Source of the DNA: Sabethes cyaneus
Lineage: Eukaryota > Arthropoda > Insecta > Diptera > Culicidae
Length of the DNA: 64,000 nt
Assembly: GCF_943734655.1 (NCBI RefSeq)
Contig: NC_071354.1
Coordinates: 227,658,397-227,722,396, forward strand
Direction of reading: 5' to 3'
Made by a program: the position numbers and the translations under genes. This document shows, one piece after another, positions 44,963-55,930 of this stretch. Under the pieces are notes generated by a model. The model was not told the origin of the DNA. It saw only the letters and a list, made by a program, of their open reading frames with translations, and searched no databases. Position 1 is the first letter of the stretch. Each line of letters begins with the position of its first letter.

Positions 44963-45654
44963 CTAACAGCTACGGTCGTCGCTCTTGTTGGTCGTTGAAG
45001 CCCGAGCTGCAGATACCAATTACTCGCGAGGGTTCGCACTCCCGCCCATGAATAAAATCGAGGGTAAAGATGACGAAGAAAAGGAAAAGTAGTGCAAAAT
45101 TTATATCACTTTTCTCCATTAGTCTCACAGACAGCTGATTGGTCATGAATTTTTTGACTCGCGAATAAGCTACGCAGGAAGACTATGTGAGGGCGTGCCT
45201 GCGCGAGTGTGTGGGCAGCAGAATGTCTGCACACAGCAACGGCGGCTGTTTCTTTTACGACTGCGTGAGCGATGTAACCGTTGAATGCTATGCTTCTCAT
45301 ATTGTCGCGCCTGTGAGTAGGCATCGTTGACTTCTCGTTCGATTCGCAACATTGCTCTCGGTTTTACTAAATCCCAAGAATACTCAAGAATAAGACACAC
45401 AACAATAGTAATTTAACTGCTGTTATTAATTGTTTTGTAAACTTTATTTGAAAACTAGCCCCACTCTAACCTAACCTATAAATACTCAAACAACAGACCG
45501 CTGCTAGTTCAGTTTGAAAATAGCTAAAAGCGGCTTCACCGCTTCATATTTTACAAAAGTTAAATCGATGCGAGGACTAGAAAAAACTAACTAGTGGTCA
45601 GTAGACCTAGGAAAATGAATAGACCTAAACAGATGTGATTTCTGCGGGGCCCCC
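44963..45654 (-). mobile_element. Possible LTR-type or other dispersed element, uncertain
   Basis: On the minus strand there is a TATA-like TATTTATAG near 45,480, AATAAAG near 45,444, and a block near 45,650-45,590 ending CATTTTCCTAGGTCTACTGAC. About 60 bp of that block recurs on the plus strand at 49,937-49,995. TATA and polyadenylation signals close together suggest an LTR. No TG...CA boundaries, primer-binding site or duplication could be fixed. Confidence 0.3.
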
Positions 45655-45774
45655 CGTGTTCTAATGTTACATTCGGGCTGGTGTTTCATTCGGGCTACTG
45701 TTACATTTGGGCTAGTAGTGCCCTTGGGGCATGTGATATTCGGGCTTTTGGTATTCGAGCTAGTGTTATAAAAC
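45655..45774 (+). repeat. Short array of ATTCGGGCTAGTGTTAC-like units
   Basis: About six degenerate 15-17-bp units (ATTCGGGCTGGTGTTTC, ATTCGGGCTACTGTTAC, ATTCGAGCTAGTGTT) end exactly where block C begins. Confidence 0.75.
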
Positions 45775-46631
45775 CGTTTTTCGCGCTTTCCTTGTTTCCT
45801 TTATTGGTTTTTTATTGCTCGCTGTTCTTCTTTTACTTTTTAGTTTCTCTTGTTTTCTGTTTCGTATTACCTTTCTTGTTTTTTCCTTCTTTGTCCTTTC
45901 GTTTTCTTCTTTTTCATTTGTTTTTCTCTTTTTATGTTCCATTTTTCTTCCCATTTTGCCACTTTTTCTTTCGTTTCGATTTTTTTATGCCAAATGTATT
46001 TTATTTTATGTCTGCTTTCTACTCTTCTTTTGTTCTTCTTCTTTTATTTTCATGTTTTCCTCCGTTTTTCCTACTTTCTTCCTTTTGTGACTTTCTGTCC
46101 TAGTCTTTTTTTTTTAATCTTTTAACTCATTTTCCGCTTTCTTCCTCCTTCCGTTCATTCTATTGCGTTCTACTCCTCCTTCTTTTCGGTCGCATTATGT
46201 TATTCTTTTCCGTTTTATGCCTTTTTTCTTTCATTTTTATTTTTTACTCTCAATTTTTTTCATTTTCTGTCTTTTTATTTCTATTTTGCTGTTCTCGTTA
46301 CCTGTTTTCGTATTTTCCGCTTTTTTGTTTTTCTCTTCTATTGATCCGTTGTTTCTCTTTGTCTTCGTTTTCTTTCGCATTTTCTTGAAGGTTTTTCTTT
46401 TTTCCTATCACTTGTCTTATATTATTTTTTTTTCAGTTTCTTCGTTTTTTGCCACTTTTAATGCCTCTTTTTATCTCCCGTTTTCTTTTGTTCCTTGTAT
46501 CTTTTCCTTTTAATTCCCGTTTTCCATCCCATTCTGACTTGTTTTTCTTTTTCATTTGCAAGCAAGTTTTTATTCTTTTTCTCTACCGTTTGTTAAGTTT
46601 TTGGTCTCATTTACCTTCGTGTTTTCTTCCG
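45775..46631 (+). repeat. Polypyrimidine repeat block C
   Basis: T/C-rich like block B and ending with the same AGTTTTTGGTCTC...CCTTCGTGTT segment (46,597-46,626). CTTTTTATGTTCCATTT at about 45,930 also occurs in block B near 44,818. It is cut by a hAT-like element at 46,632 and continues at 47,333-47,383. Confidence 0.82.
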
Positions 46632-47332
46632 CAGTGATGTTAAAAACTCAAAATCTCAAAACTCATCAAAAATCAAAATCAACTGTGAATCATGTTAACT
46701 TGATCCTATGCAGAAAAAACTCACGCGTGAGTTTTTCTGTTTTCACAGCAAGAAGCAAAAAAACTCACGCATATTTCCTCCCGCTTGATCGCATTCTGCT
46801 TTACTTCAATTGCTACCCGGAGCTATACACATATACATACAAATTCGTTATTGAACAGCATAGGCATTCTCTCGTGCGATACGTAACTGTGAGTGAGCGT
46901 GAGAGAATGAATCTCTAAATAAATCGTTAAGTCAAACACAAACACATATTTAAACTATATGTTGTTTATCTTATTAGGCTTTTTACTTTCTAGTTAAGAA
47001 AATGTCGATTCCCGCGAAGGAAAAATGTAAATTCCACCAAAATGTTTGTCAACTTAATTCATGAATGTGTGCTAGCTTTGTTCGCTGCTGATGTTTTCTC
47101 TGGTGGTTAATTCTCTTTCGCTCTCTGGTTCGTTGTATGAAAAGCCAGCTGTGGAAGAATTAAGCAAAATGCTCACAGCTGAATTTGGTTCACATCGTAT
47201 AGCCACAGAGACATCCCGTATAATAGCGAGCGAGTAATTCATATGTGAGTTCGGCGCTTCTGATCAAGGTTGAAATTTCATGGTGCTTGAAATCTCATTG
47301 AGTTTTTTGCTGCTATGAATTTTTCAACACTG
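46632..47332. mobile_element. Non-autonomous hAT-like element inside block C
   Basis: The ends read inward as CAGTGATGTTAAAAACTC and CAGTGTTGAAAAATTCAT. The flanking 8-mers are TTCTTCCG (46,624-46,631) and CTCTTCCG (47,333-47,340), matching at 7 of 8 positions, and polypyrimidine sequence resumes beyond the right one. The CAGTG terminus plus 8-bp duplication indicates hAT. The body has no transposase. It contains the perfect palindrome ACTCACGCGTGAGT near 46,720. Confidence 0.75.
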
Positions 47333-47383
47333 CTCTTCCGTTTTTTCTCCTTCTCTCTAATTGTTCCGTTTTCTGGAGAAGAA
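47333..47383 (+). repeat. Block C polypyrimidine, right of the hAT insertion
   Basis: About 50 bp of T/C-rich sequence (CTCCTTCTCTC, TTGTTCCGTTTT) that continues the style of block C after the hAT element. Confidence 0.7.
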
Positions 47384-47415
47384 CACTAGACCGACTACTT
47401 TTAGCTTCATTTGTA

Positions 47416-47552
47416 GGGTAACCAACCTATTTTGTACCCCATCAGCAGCTGCTAGCATAGCAGCTACATAATTTGGATACTTCTATTTGATTTTGTAACA
47501 AGTGTCCAATTATGTACAGCTGCTGATGAGATGCAAAATGCGTTTGCTACCC
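47416..47552. mobile_element. 137-bp MITE with TA duplication
   Basis: The ends read inward as GGGTAACCAACCTATTTTG and GGGTAGCAAACGCATTTTG. The arms continue through CATCAGCAGCTG for about 55 bp and are flanked by TA (47,414-47,415 and 47,553-47,554). Confidence 0.8.
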
Positions 47553-49469
47553 TATTCCATGCTTATTTATAAGAAACTATTTGCAATACGTTGTTTGGTT
47601 CATGTGCTGATGAATTTAGGAGTTAGATAAATATTCAGAAAAAAACGACAAGAAAGGTTGTCATAAAAAGTTTATTCATAGAAAATTAGAAATTGACAGA
47701 CAAGAAACATTTTCGTGCGACAGAACATAGTCTTGAAATTTTACAAAGAAGTTGGGGTACGTACCCCACTGTGTCCTAGCCTGGACACGCCAGTGAGTGT
47801 GATTGCCAATGGCAGCAATCAAAGTGAAACATATTCAGCTATGAACTGGAAATATGCAAACATATCTGCATTTTATGCATATAAAATGCGGAACGACACT
47901 GTTTCTAGTGTCGTTGTAAGAATTTTTCGCTGAGGGGTTGAATTTTTGATTTCCACGTCCTTTGTTTGAGTTCGAAATGCATAACTTCAAATTTAATGCA
48001 GCAATAAAAACTTGCTCCACCATCGAAATTCAAAATCTCGCAATAAAATGTCTAGCCATTCCTTAATAATCGCTTTATGTCAATCAAATAATTGTCAGCA
48101 ATAAATAAATCGATGCGACCGGTTGTGGTTGTGGGCGTATCGACATTTTCTGCTCCCAAGCCGAGACTAATCCGACAACTTCATTAGAGATTAAACCGCA
48201 TGCGATTTACATTTCATCCTTCATCCTTCATCGGTAAAGATTGATTTCGCATGAAAATGCCAAAGAAAACACAGAAAGTAAGAAACAACACCATTCGTTA
48301 CCGATAACTAGCCGAGCTGATTTATCCTTGCTGGTTCGAAAGATGACAGACAACCGAGCAACAATTCATCTTTACCCGCCGCGCTGCTGGTACTCTCTGT
48401 GGCCATTCTTCCAGGCTATTAATCATACCCGTAATGAGGCTCCGGGTGCTTGACTCTTGCGGCGGGCGCTTTGATTGCCGTCTCCTCCTCGAGAATACTT
48501 TAATAGGATAAAAGTACTTGGCAATTTCGATGGCCTGCTGCTGCAGCAGACAAAGACTCAGGTGAAGAGATTGGCTTACTTCACAACCCATCACAGTCCG
48601 GACTAGGCAAAGGCACGCATATACATTCTCTCCCGGCTCTCGAGCGAGAAGCCATTTGTCATCAAGGACATTTTCACTTCGCTGTTGTTGTCACAAGAAG
48701 CAACCGTCAGTACTAGCGAGCGGTACGCTGGATGGCTGGGTGGTCGGTGAAGAGTGATTAAATCTGCATACACTTAGGTAGGTACCGTCATGCGTACGTA
48801 CTCATGTCATTATGCAAGTTGATCCCAACATGACAGAGCTGTGAAACTGAAGATACGCTCGTTCGAGTTCGTTTCGTATTCCACATCCTCAAGGAAGCGG
48901 TTTCGGTGGCGAGATTCGCAACTGCTGCTGGCTGTCGTTGCTATTATCGTGAAAAGTCAGTGCTCTTTCCGAAACCTAAACGAGAGTTCAGGTGGGTAAC
49001 ATTAAAAGGAAAGCCTATTTTCTACCGAAAACAGGTGCGAAATGATGTCGCAAAGTGTTTGCCTGAATCCGCCTTAGGTTGTCACGTACGCTAACTGCGA
49101 CCGTTTAAACTTTAAACGGATTTACGCCAAATCGTGCTTTTCAAGTTGTTGTGCAAACAAGTATTCAATGAGTCAAGCAAAATGTTTTTCTGAAGATAAA
49201 ATATTTAGGTAAATTTCAAAAAGTCACATGGTAACAACTTAAGTGATATGTTATTTTTGAATATCCAATAAAAGGTGGTGCACTGAGTCAGTCGAATGAG
49301 CATCCTTAGGGTTCAATCACGAATCATTGATTTGGATTTCCAAAGCAAATAAAAGTTATATCGACAAACATATATTCATCGTGATAGAGCATCAACCTCG
49401 TGTTTTTAGTTATGAACTAGAAATGAGGTCAGGCATATAACTAATTTTTATAACAGTAGTTTTTTACAA
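47553..49469. other. Non-coding, probably intron
   Basis: No supported exon or repeat boundary. The GC-richer stretch at 48,300-48,950 has short frames on both strands with no recognisable domain. Confidence 0.4.
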
Positions 49470-51064
49470 TTCACGAAGGGAACGCCCGCTCCGGAGCAGA
49501 CGCTGTCGTGAGCCGCTCCAAACCTGAGGCGGATCAAGCCACCGAGAGCCGTCCCTGACATGAAAGCAGACGCGTTGCTCACTGGTACACTTAGCGTTCG
49601 CATGAGTTCCTCCTTCTCCATCAGCATACGACCACCCTGACCCTAGTTTCCATCGAGGATGATTACCCGATGTCTGTCCGCTAAGTTTACTCGTATTCCG
49701 GTTAGTATCACGAAGAGGTAGGGATAGGAGTTGTTGGATAAGAAGCTAAGGACTAGTATGAAATCTATTTTATACATGTACCCGTGGCACCAATGCTAGG
49801 GGGAAGTCTTATATGCTCGGACACTTTAGTTATTTGGTTATAAGCATTATAAGCATATTATAAGCAAAAACCTGAATTAATCTACCTAGCGGTGCGATCT
49901 GGGGAGCAGCTACCATAGGGGGCAGCTCCCCGCAAAAACCGCTTCTACTTAGGTGCATGCATTTTCCTAGGTTTACTGACTAGTAGGGATTATCTCTTAG
50001 TTAAGTCTAAACGAGCAGCGGCAGCAAGTAAGAACAGCATGTACCCAACGTTTGTGCAGGTTGAAGGCCGCGACCACTTGTGTTTCGGACCTATGTGATT
50101 CGGCCATTCGCAGGTAATCCACCAAGGATGCTAGAGCGTCATGCTACAGTTTTTTACTCCCAAACCCAAGTTTCGCTATATTAAACTGCTATTTTTGTGT
50201 ACGTGATTTGAAAATCTCGTGCTGCTTAAAACAAATGAGAAACTAACTTCCCACTTTTTGATCTGCCAATCTTTTGAAAAGCTGATATCAGTAATATATA
50301 ACGTTTGACTTTCATTTTTTAAAAAACAATATTACTATACTATGTTGGGAATTTGTGCCCCATTTTTGGGACTGTTATGCGAGTAGCGGCAGTGCTACTA
50401 TTCGTTTATATTTTACTTCTCTGTAACCAAGTTTATTGCTTGAAACTGTTTTAAAGCACGCTAATTATAGAAAATTAAAAGCAAAAAAATGTAATTTCTA
50501 ATTTCTATCCGAATTTGGCAGTCTTTGGCATACGATAAAGTTAGTCTAAAGAAACCTTTTATTGAAACCTTTTATGAATAAGAATCGCTTTTTCTTGTAT
50601 TCACGATATTATTCGATTTTTAAACCGCAATTGAATTAGTGCTACCAAACATTTTCAGGGATTGTCGTTATCACAGCATCAAGTTGTATATTTTCTGGGT
50701 CATTTGTAATGGAATGCACTATATGATTTTGTGAAATTATCACTTGCAATAATTCGAGTATTTTGCATATTTACTTGCATTTGGATTACTAACGTATAAT
50801 CACAGACAAACAGACGAGACACTCGCGTTAATTCCATCGTCCATTCAAAAACCACTTATTTTTTAAAAACGCATGTTTCGCAACATGGCCACACCGCGGC
50901 GCTCGAGTATTGCTTCGAGTTTTCAGTATAAAACCATACAAATGTGAAAAACCTACAGTATAAAACCCTGCAAATGTAAAAAACCTTCAGTATAAAACCC
51001 TGCAAATGCAAGCTACTCCGCAACATGCATAACAGAGGGTGCTAGTGTGCAAACAAAATGTGTA
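49470..51064. other. Non-coding; contains one shared repeat segment and a 32-bp tandem repeat
   Basis: About 49,937-49,995 resembles the minus strand of 45,590-45,650 (CATTTTCCTAGGT..ACTGAC core), suggesting an old dispersed element across 49.5-50.2 kb. Nothing else is recognised apart from the tandem repeat listed separately. Confidence 0.35.
50924..51009 (+). repeat. 32-bp tandem repeat, about 2.7 copies
   Basis: Units start CAGTATAAAACC and contain CAAATGT.AAAAACCT. The second and third copies are closer to each other than to the first. Confidence 0.85.
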
Positions 51065-51261
51065 CACACTTAAAAAAAGCGCCGAAGTCGGCTAAATTTT
51101 GCCGAGATTTGGACAGCCGAGCGTTCGGCAAAATTTTTTATGATGCCAAACGTTAGTAAAGATCCGTAAACGTCGATTTGCAAAACCGAAATTTTTACCG
51201 AACGCTCGGCTGTCCAAATCTCGGCAAAATTTAGCCGACTTCGGCACTTTTTTTAAGTGTG
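51065..51261. mobile_element. 197-bp MITE with near-perfect inverted repeats and TA duplication
   Basis: The arms (about 70 bp) read inward CACACTTAAAAAAAG, then GCCGAAGTCGGCTAAATTTT. They are almost identical on both sides and flanked by TA (51,063-51,064 and 51,262-51,263). High arm identity suggests recent activity or gene conversion between arms. Confidence 0.88.
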
Positions 51262-52019
51262 TAGGACGATGGTTTTTGAAGGATTTTCTTCTATGTGTCA
51301 TGTCAGTTTGTCAGTGGTATAATATAGGCGATAAAGCATAAAATCCAGCTGATTATATGCATCCACTAATGTTTTACTGTGATTTAAACAGTAGTTGCCA
51401 TGGGGACGAAAAACTAAAACACGAATTTTTGTGTATTATTTTTCGCCCCCTTTTAAAAGCAATAAAATCTCTCTAAAACTCACAATAATAATACATGTAA
51501 TACATTTCAAAATGTTTTTTGTGCCCAACATTACAAAATAAGCTCAGTTTTCCACTTCCGAAGAAAATAGTGTTGTTTTGAATGGAGGTACTTTAAAGTT
51601 CAAAATTTCATCATAAATAAATTACGATATTATACGCAATTGATATAAAATGAAAATAGATTTGATGTTTTGGTTTTTACTATGTCTAAAGGTTGAGATA
51701 TATAGGCGAAAATTGGGGAGGGGGCGAAGGCTAATGCATCTCCCCTATTAGAATTAAATTTAAATCATATTTTTTGGTTATAAAGAATAGTTTAGAAGTC
51801 GTGCTGATTATTGTGGATACATTATTGTTATGTATGAATGAAAATTCCAATTATATTCACATCTACGTATAGATATACGTAGATACGATACACATTTATA
51901 TAGAGGCTTATGTCTGTACCGAAAACCAGGTCTCTGACAGGACGTCATAAGAGGCTTATTGGTAATTAAAAACAGGTCCCAGACAGGACGTCATGCTTTC
52001 GTAGCAATGGGTTGTATTC
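51262..52019. other. Non-coding, nothing recognised
   Basis: AT-rich. A GGTCYCWGACAGGACGTCAT word occurs twice (51,930-51,949 and 51,975-51,994) just before the minisatellite. Confidence 0.4.
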
Positions 52020-52780
52020 TCAGTCACCTCACTGGTCGACTGCTGGACTGCTCGATTGCTCAACTGGTTGACATGACTGCTCGACTGGACTGGTCGTTAA
52101 GACTACTCGATTTGATTGCTCGACTGGACTGCTTAACTGAACTGCTCGACTGAACTGTTCGATTCGACTGCTCGACTGGACTGTTCGATTCGACGCTCGA
52201 CTCAACTGCTTGATTCCACTGCTCGACTGGACTACTGGACTCAACTGCTCGAATGAACCCCAGAGCCCTCGACTGCTCGAATGAACTGCTTGACTCAACT
52301 ACTCGATTGGACTATTCGAATCGGCAGCTCGACTCAACTGCTCAACCCGATTGCTAGATTCAACTGCTCGACTAGACTACTCGATTTGATTGCTCGACAC
52401 AAGTGACAGCTTGATTCAACAGCTCGACTAGACTGCTCGACTTAGCCACTCAACCCAACTGCTCGACTCAACTGCTTGATTTAACTGTTTGATTCGACTT
52501 CTCGACTTAACTGCTCGATTCAACTGCTTGACTGAACTACTCTACGGAACTGCTTGACTCAACTGTTCGATTTAACTGCTCTACTGAGCCGCTTTACTCG
52601 ACTGCGCGACTAGACAACTCGATTCAACTGCTTGACTGGACTACTCGACTTAACTGCTCGACTGGACGCTTGATTAAACTGCTCGGTTCAACTGGCCAAC
52701 TCGATTGCTCGACTCAACTGCTCGGCTGGACTGCTTGACTGAACTGCTTGATTTAACTGCTCGACTAGACTGCAATCATG
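52020..52780 (+). repeat. 13-bp degenerate minisatellite (AACTGCTCGACTC), about 55-60 units
   Basis: In the cleanest part (about 52,490-52,700) successive units such as AACTGCTCGATTC, AACTGCTTGACTG, AACTACTCTACGG and AACTGTTCGATTT are exactly 13 bp. Elsewhere indels break the phase. Because 13 is not a multiple of three, the array does not keep a coding frame. Confidence 0.92.
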
Positions 52781-53499
52781 AAAAAAATCATAAATTGTTA
52801 ATTTTCTCAAAATATCTCCTCCTATTTGCCTTATTTTTTTAATGTAGCTTAAATTATGCTCTAAAATTTGGTTAGGTGATTCTTATGGGCACCCTGATAT
52901 TTTTTTAAAAACCTTCAAAAATTTTTTTTATATTAACAACATAAGATTCTATACACATCAATTTGAACTGAATTCTTATATAAACTGTTTGTTAGGCCCA
53001 ACCGTTCTCAAGTTATTGCAAATGTATAATCTAAAAATCATGCATTGGGGAAAATTCACGCGAAGGTATCCGATAACCTTGTAATCGACCTTCATGGATT
53101 TGAACCAAATTTTGTCAGAATGTTCGTTTATATCAGAAACCAAAAATCCTATATTTGTTGGCCGATTGGTCCTACCCACGATTAATGGTAGTATCTCCTG
53201 TTTTAAAAGAAAGAAAAGAACGACCGGTTTTGTCTTAAGGTTTAGAAAAAAAACTATTTTCACATTCCAATTTCAATCACTCCAATTAAAAATAGTCGAG
53301 TCAAGCGGTAGCGTTTTGAGCTGAAAACGTTCATATAGAGATTGATAAGTCTTCGGAACTTAATGCAACTGTTTTTTAACGCTGTGTTAGTTATCATCCA
53401 TATGCACCCCATTTTTTTCCTGTATGGACTCATAACTGCTACCAGCATCGTTGATCTATTGTGATATCGCCCGGGTGTTTGCTGTATAACCCGCACTGC
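52781..53499. other. Non-coding; includes a copy of the repeat at 37.7 kb
   Basis: Positions 53,071-53,175 match the minus strand of 37,700-37,800. The rest is AT-rich with no exon. Confidence 0.45.
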
Positions 53500-53855
53500 A
53501 CTTTTATTTTTGCTATAATCGCTATTAATTGAGGTAATTGGGAACCCTTCCTTCAATGCTTTTCTCTACTTTACCTACCTCGTTCCACATTACAGCGCGC
53601 ACTCCCCAATTATAGCCCTCCCTGGCGTGGCAAAACCTGTGCATTTTACTACAAGGGTCTCATTTTTGCACTGTCAATAGGTCATATCGGGTTAATATAG
53701 AATTCTGCACGAAGGAAAGGTGATGAGTGGCCTGAGAATAAACCCATTCTAAAGTCACTTTGACATCGAATGGCCTGATTCTACTAAGATTCGAACCCAT
53801 GACCATTCGCTTGTCAAAGCAGACGCGGTAACCTTGCGGCTACAGAGCCCCCTAT
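53500..53855 (-). mobile_element. tRNA-derived SINE (Feilai-like)
   Basis: On the minus strand the head starts near 53,852 with GGGGGCTCTGTAGCCGCAAG. A B-box GGGTTCGAATCTT follows at 53,798-53,786. The body then reads GCCATTCGATGTCAAAGTGA and GGGGAGTGCGCGCTG. The head folds like a tRNA 5' half in outline. This matches my recollection of the mosquito Feilai type; the 3' limit is approximate. Confidence 0.6.
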
Positions 53856-54765
53856 ATGCATCCTAGCAATGAACAATCTTCATAGTGTATTTTAGCACAC
53901 CGATTAACTTTGTAGAACATTTAAAAGCAATGCAATATATCGTGCGCAAAGTTGTTGAGCAGAATTGATTTTAAAGTGGTTTCTTTAAACAAATCATTAT
54001 ATTTCGCAACCAGGAAGAGATAGATAGTTACTATTTGCAGCAAAATTGCTTATTTGAGTGTCTAGAATTTTTGTAAAGACACAAAATTTTTTGACGCATT
54101 TAAAAAAACAAAAATTTGTATCACCCTATTAGGCGAATTCACGATCACCCTAATAGTGTGAGAAAATATGCCATTTTTTATTAATATACTGCCTCAAAGA
54201 AACAACAGTTAAAAAGTAGCGTATTTTTGCGCTATAGTAAATTATTGGGGTTTTGAGGTTTGGTCTCACTGATTCATATCAGTAAAATTCTCTTGAATCA
54301 TTATTCATCAATTCTTCTTAAATATCTTTGGACCGGAAAAACCAATTTTTATGAAATTTTGCAGGTATATTTGCAGTGTTGAAAACCCTTCGTTTGACAC
54401 TAAAATAAATAAAACTAGATAAATTATCTAGGTTAAAATCATTATAAGTTATTGTTAATTTTGATGTGTTGTAGACGATTGCTCATAAAACTTTCAAAAT
54501 AAACGTCCAATCAAAAAACCATTTAATAGTGATCTATGAGACTATATTACCTTTCAAATGAGATTAATATCGCATAAATCGGTTTAACCATCTCTGAGAA
54601 ACAGGCGATCATTTGTACCTTGTCAAAACTGGTTTTTAGGTGGGTTGCACGTGAAGTGAAAAACTTTCAAAATTTCTCCGAATTATGTTAAAAATCTATA
54701 GAATCACAGTACCTAGGTATTTGCTGTGAATGAATGAAAATCATAATGAAGACAGCGGGTTATTT
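53856..54765. other. Non-coding, nothing recognised
   Basis: AT-rich. AACTTTGTAGAAC and AAAGTTGTTGAGCAG words hint at old transposon sequence. No boundaries found. Confidence 0.35.
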
Positions 54766-55075
54766 TCATCGTTTTGTGCTGTCTCTCTCTTGTTTGGCGT
54801 TTTTGTCCCTCCGATGGTTTAGCATCTTTTTATCGTTTTACATCGTTTCTTTATAGTCTTTTCGCATACTTGTCATCACCTTTTCGTCACGTTTCGTCGT
54901 TTTTTCACTGTCTTTTGGCTACATCTTAATCGTCTTTTTGGCTGCCTTTTCTATTTGCTATCCATTTGTTGCCTTTTCGTGACGTAAACGTCTTTTCGGT
55001 GTCTTATCACCGTCTATTTGTCAAATGTTTGTTATATATATTCTATGCATTCGTCATCTTCGTCATGCATTCGTC
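54766..55075 (+). repeat. Degenerate pyrimidine-rich array with TTTTCGTCAC-like words
   Basis: Words such as TCTTTTGGCTAC, CTTTTCGTCACG and CGTCTTTTTGGC recur every 12-17 bp. This appears to be the opposite-strand relative of the A-rich array at 31.4-32.0 kb. Confidence 0.55.
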
Positions 55076-55087
55076 ATATCAAGAATC

Positions 55088-55930
55088 ATTTTTGTTTCCT
55101 GTGTTCAAGAAAGGCGATCGCACGGCTGTGGAAAACTACCGAAGAATTCCCTCTTAATGCGCAGGATCGAATCTTCTGGAGACTCTCGGAAATAAGCTTC
55201 TATTTCAGGAAGTAAAGCATCATATCTCCTGTGACCAGCATGGATTTTTCCAGGACAGTCGACTTCCGCAAATCTCACAGAGTTCACATCATTCTGCATC
55301 CAGAACATGGAAAACGGCACTCAAATAGATACTACTTACACAGACCCGAAGGCGGCCGTTGACCTTCTGGACCGTGATTTGCTTTTGGTCAAAGTAAAAC
55401 GGATGGGTGCGGTACCGACCTTTGTAGACTCGCTGAACTCATATCTGATTAACCGGTGTCTTTCTGTGAGACTGGGCAGCGCACGTTTCAATTTTCTAAT
55501 CGATCTGGTGTTCCGCAAGGGTAGCAATCTTGGCCCTTTGATGTTTTCACTATTCTTCAGTGATGTATGCGCTGTGTTACCTCGAGGATGCAGACTTCTG
55601 TATGCGGAGGATTTGAAGATCTTCCTCAGTGTAAAGTTTAATGAAGATTGTCGCGAGCTTCAAAGGCTTCTCAACAACTTCTTCGACTGGTGCAAAAGGA
55701 ACGAGCTCCTCATCAGTGTGCGTCATCTCTTCCAACCGCAAAAAACAACCGATTCAATGGAGCTACACTATCGATGGCGAGTCACTGGATAGAGTCTCAG
55801 TTACCTGTATGAGAAGCTCTCGTTCCGTGAGCATTACTCGTATATAATAGCGAAGGCCAGTAAAAACTTTCTTTCGAGTCTTTCGAGTCACCAAGGAATT
55901 TCGGGATCCATAATTTCAAAGTTCACGGAT
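55088..55930 (+). pseudogene. CR1-like reverse transcriptase, frameshifted, catalytic YADD changed to YAED
   Basis: It begins PVFKKGDRTAVENYRRIPS (family motif PVFKKGDR), then runs through frameshifted remnants. From 55,307 it is open for 161 codons: VYTDLKAAFD-like TYTDPKAAVDLLDRDLLLVK, LGSARFNFLIDLVFRKGSNLGPLMFSLFFSDV, RLLYAEDLKIFL, and CRELQRLLNNFFDWCKRNELLIS. The first catalytic region reads AAVD, and the second catalytic pair is YAED where YADD is required. A YTIDGESLDRV block and a LSFREHYSYIIAKA-like block follow in other frames. It is the best-preserved CR1 fragment here but inactive. Confidence 0.82.

Noticed and set aside
48330..48435. Minus-strand MINSLEEWPQRVPAARR followed by GTAAAG as a possible upstream Epac exon
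   Set aside because: The EEW motif faintly recalls the EPAC2 N-terminus, but the exon would end in phase 0 while the next Epac exon needs two preceding bases. The similarity is only a few residues.
52020..52780. CRISPR-like or coding repeat
   Set aside because: The units are contiguous 13-mers without unique spacers. The period is not a multiple of three and the context is eukaryotic intron.
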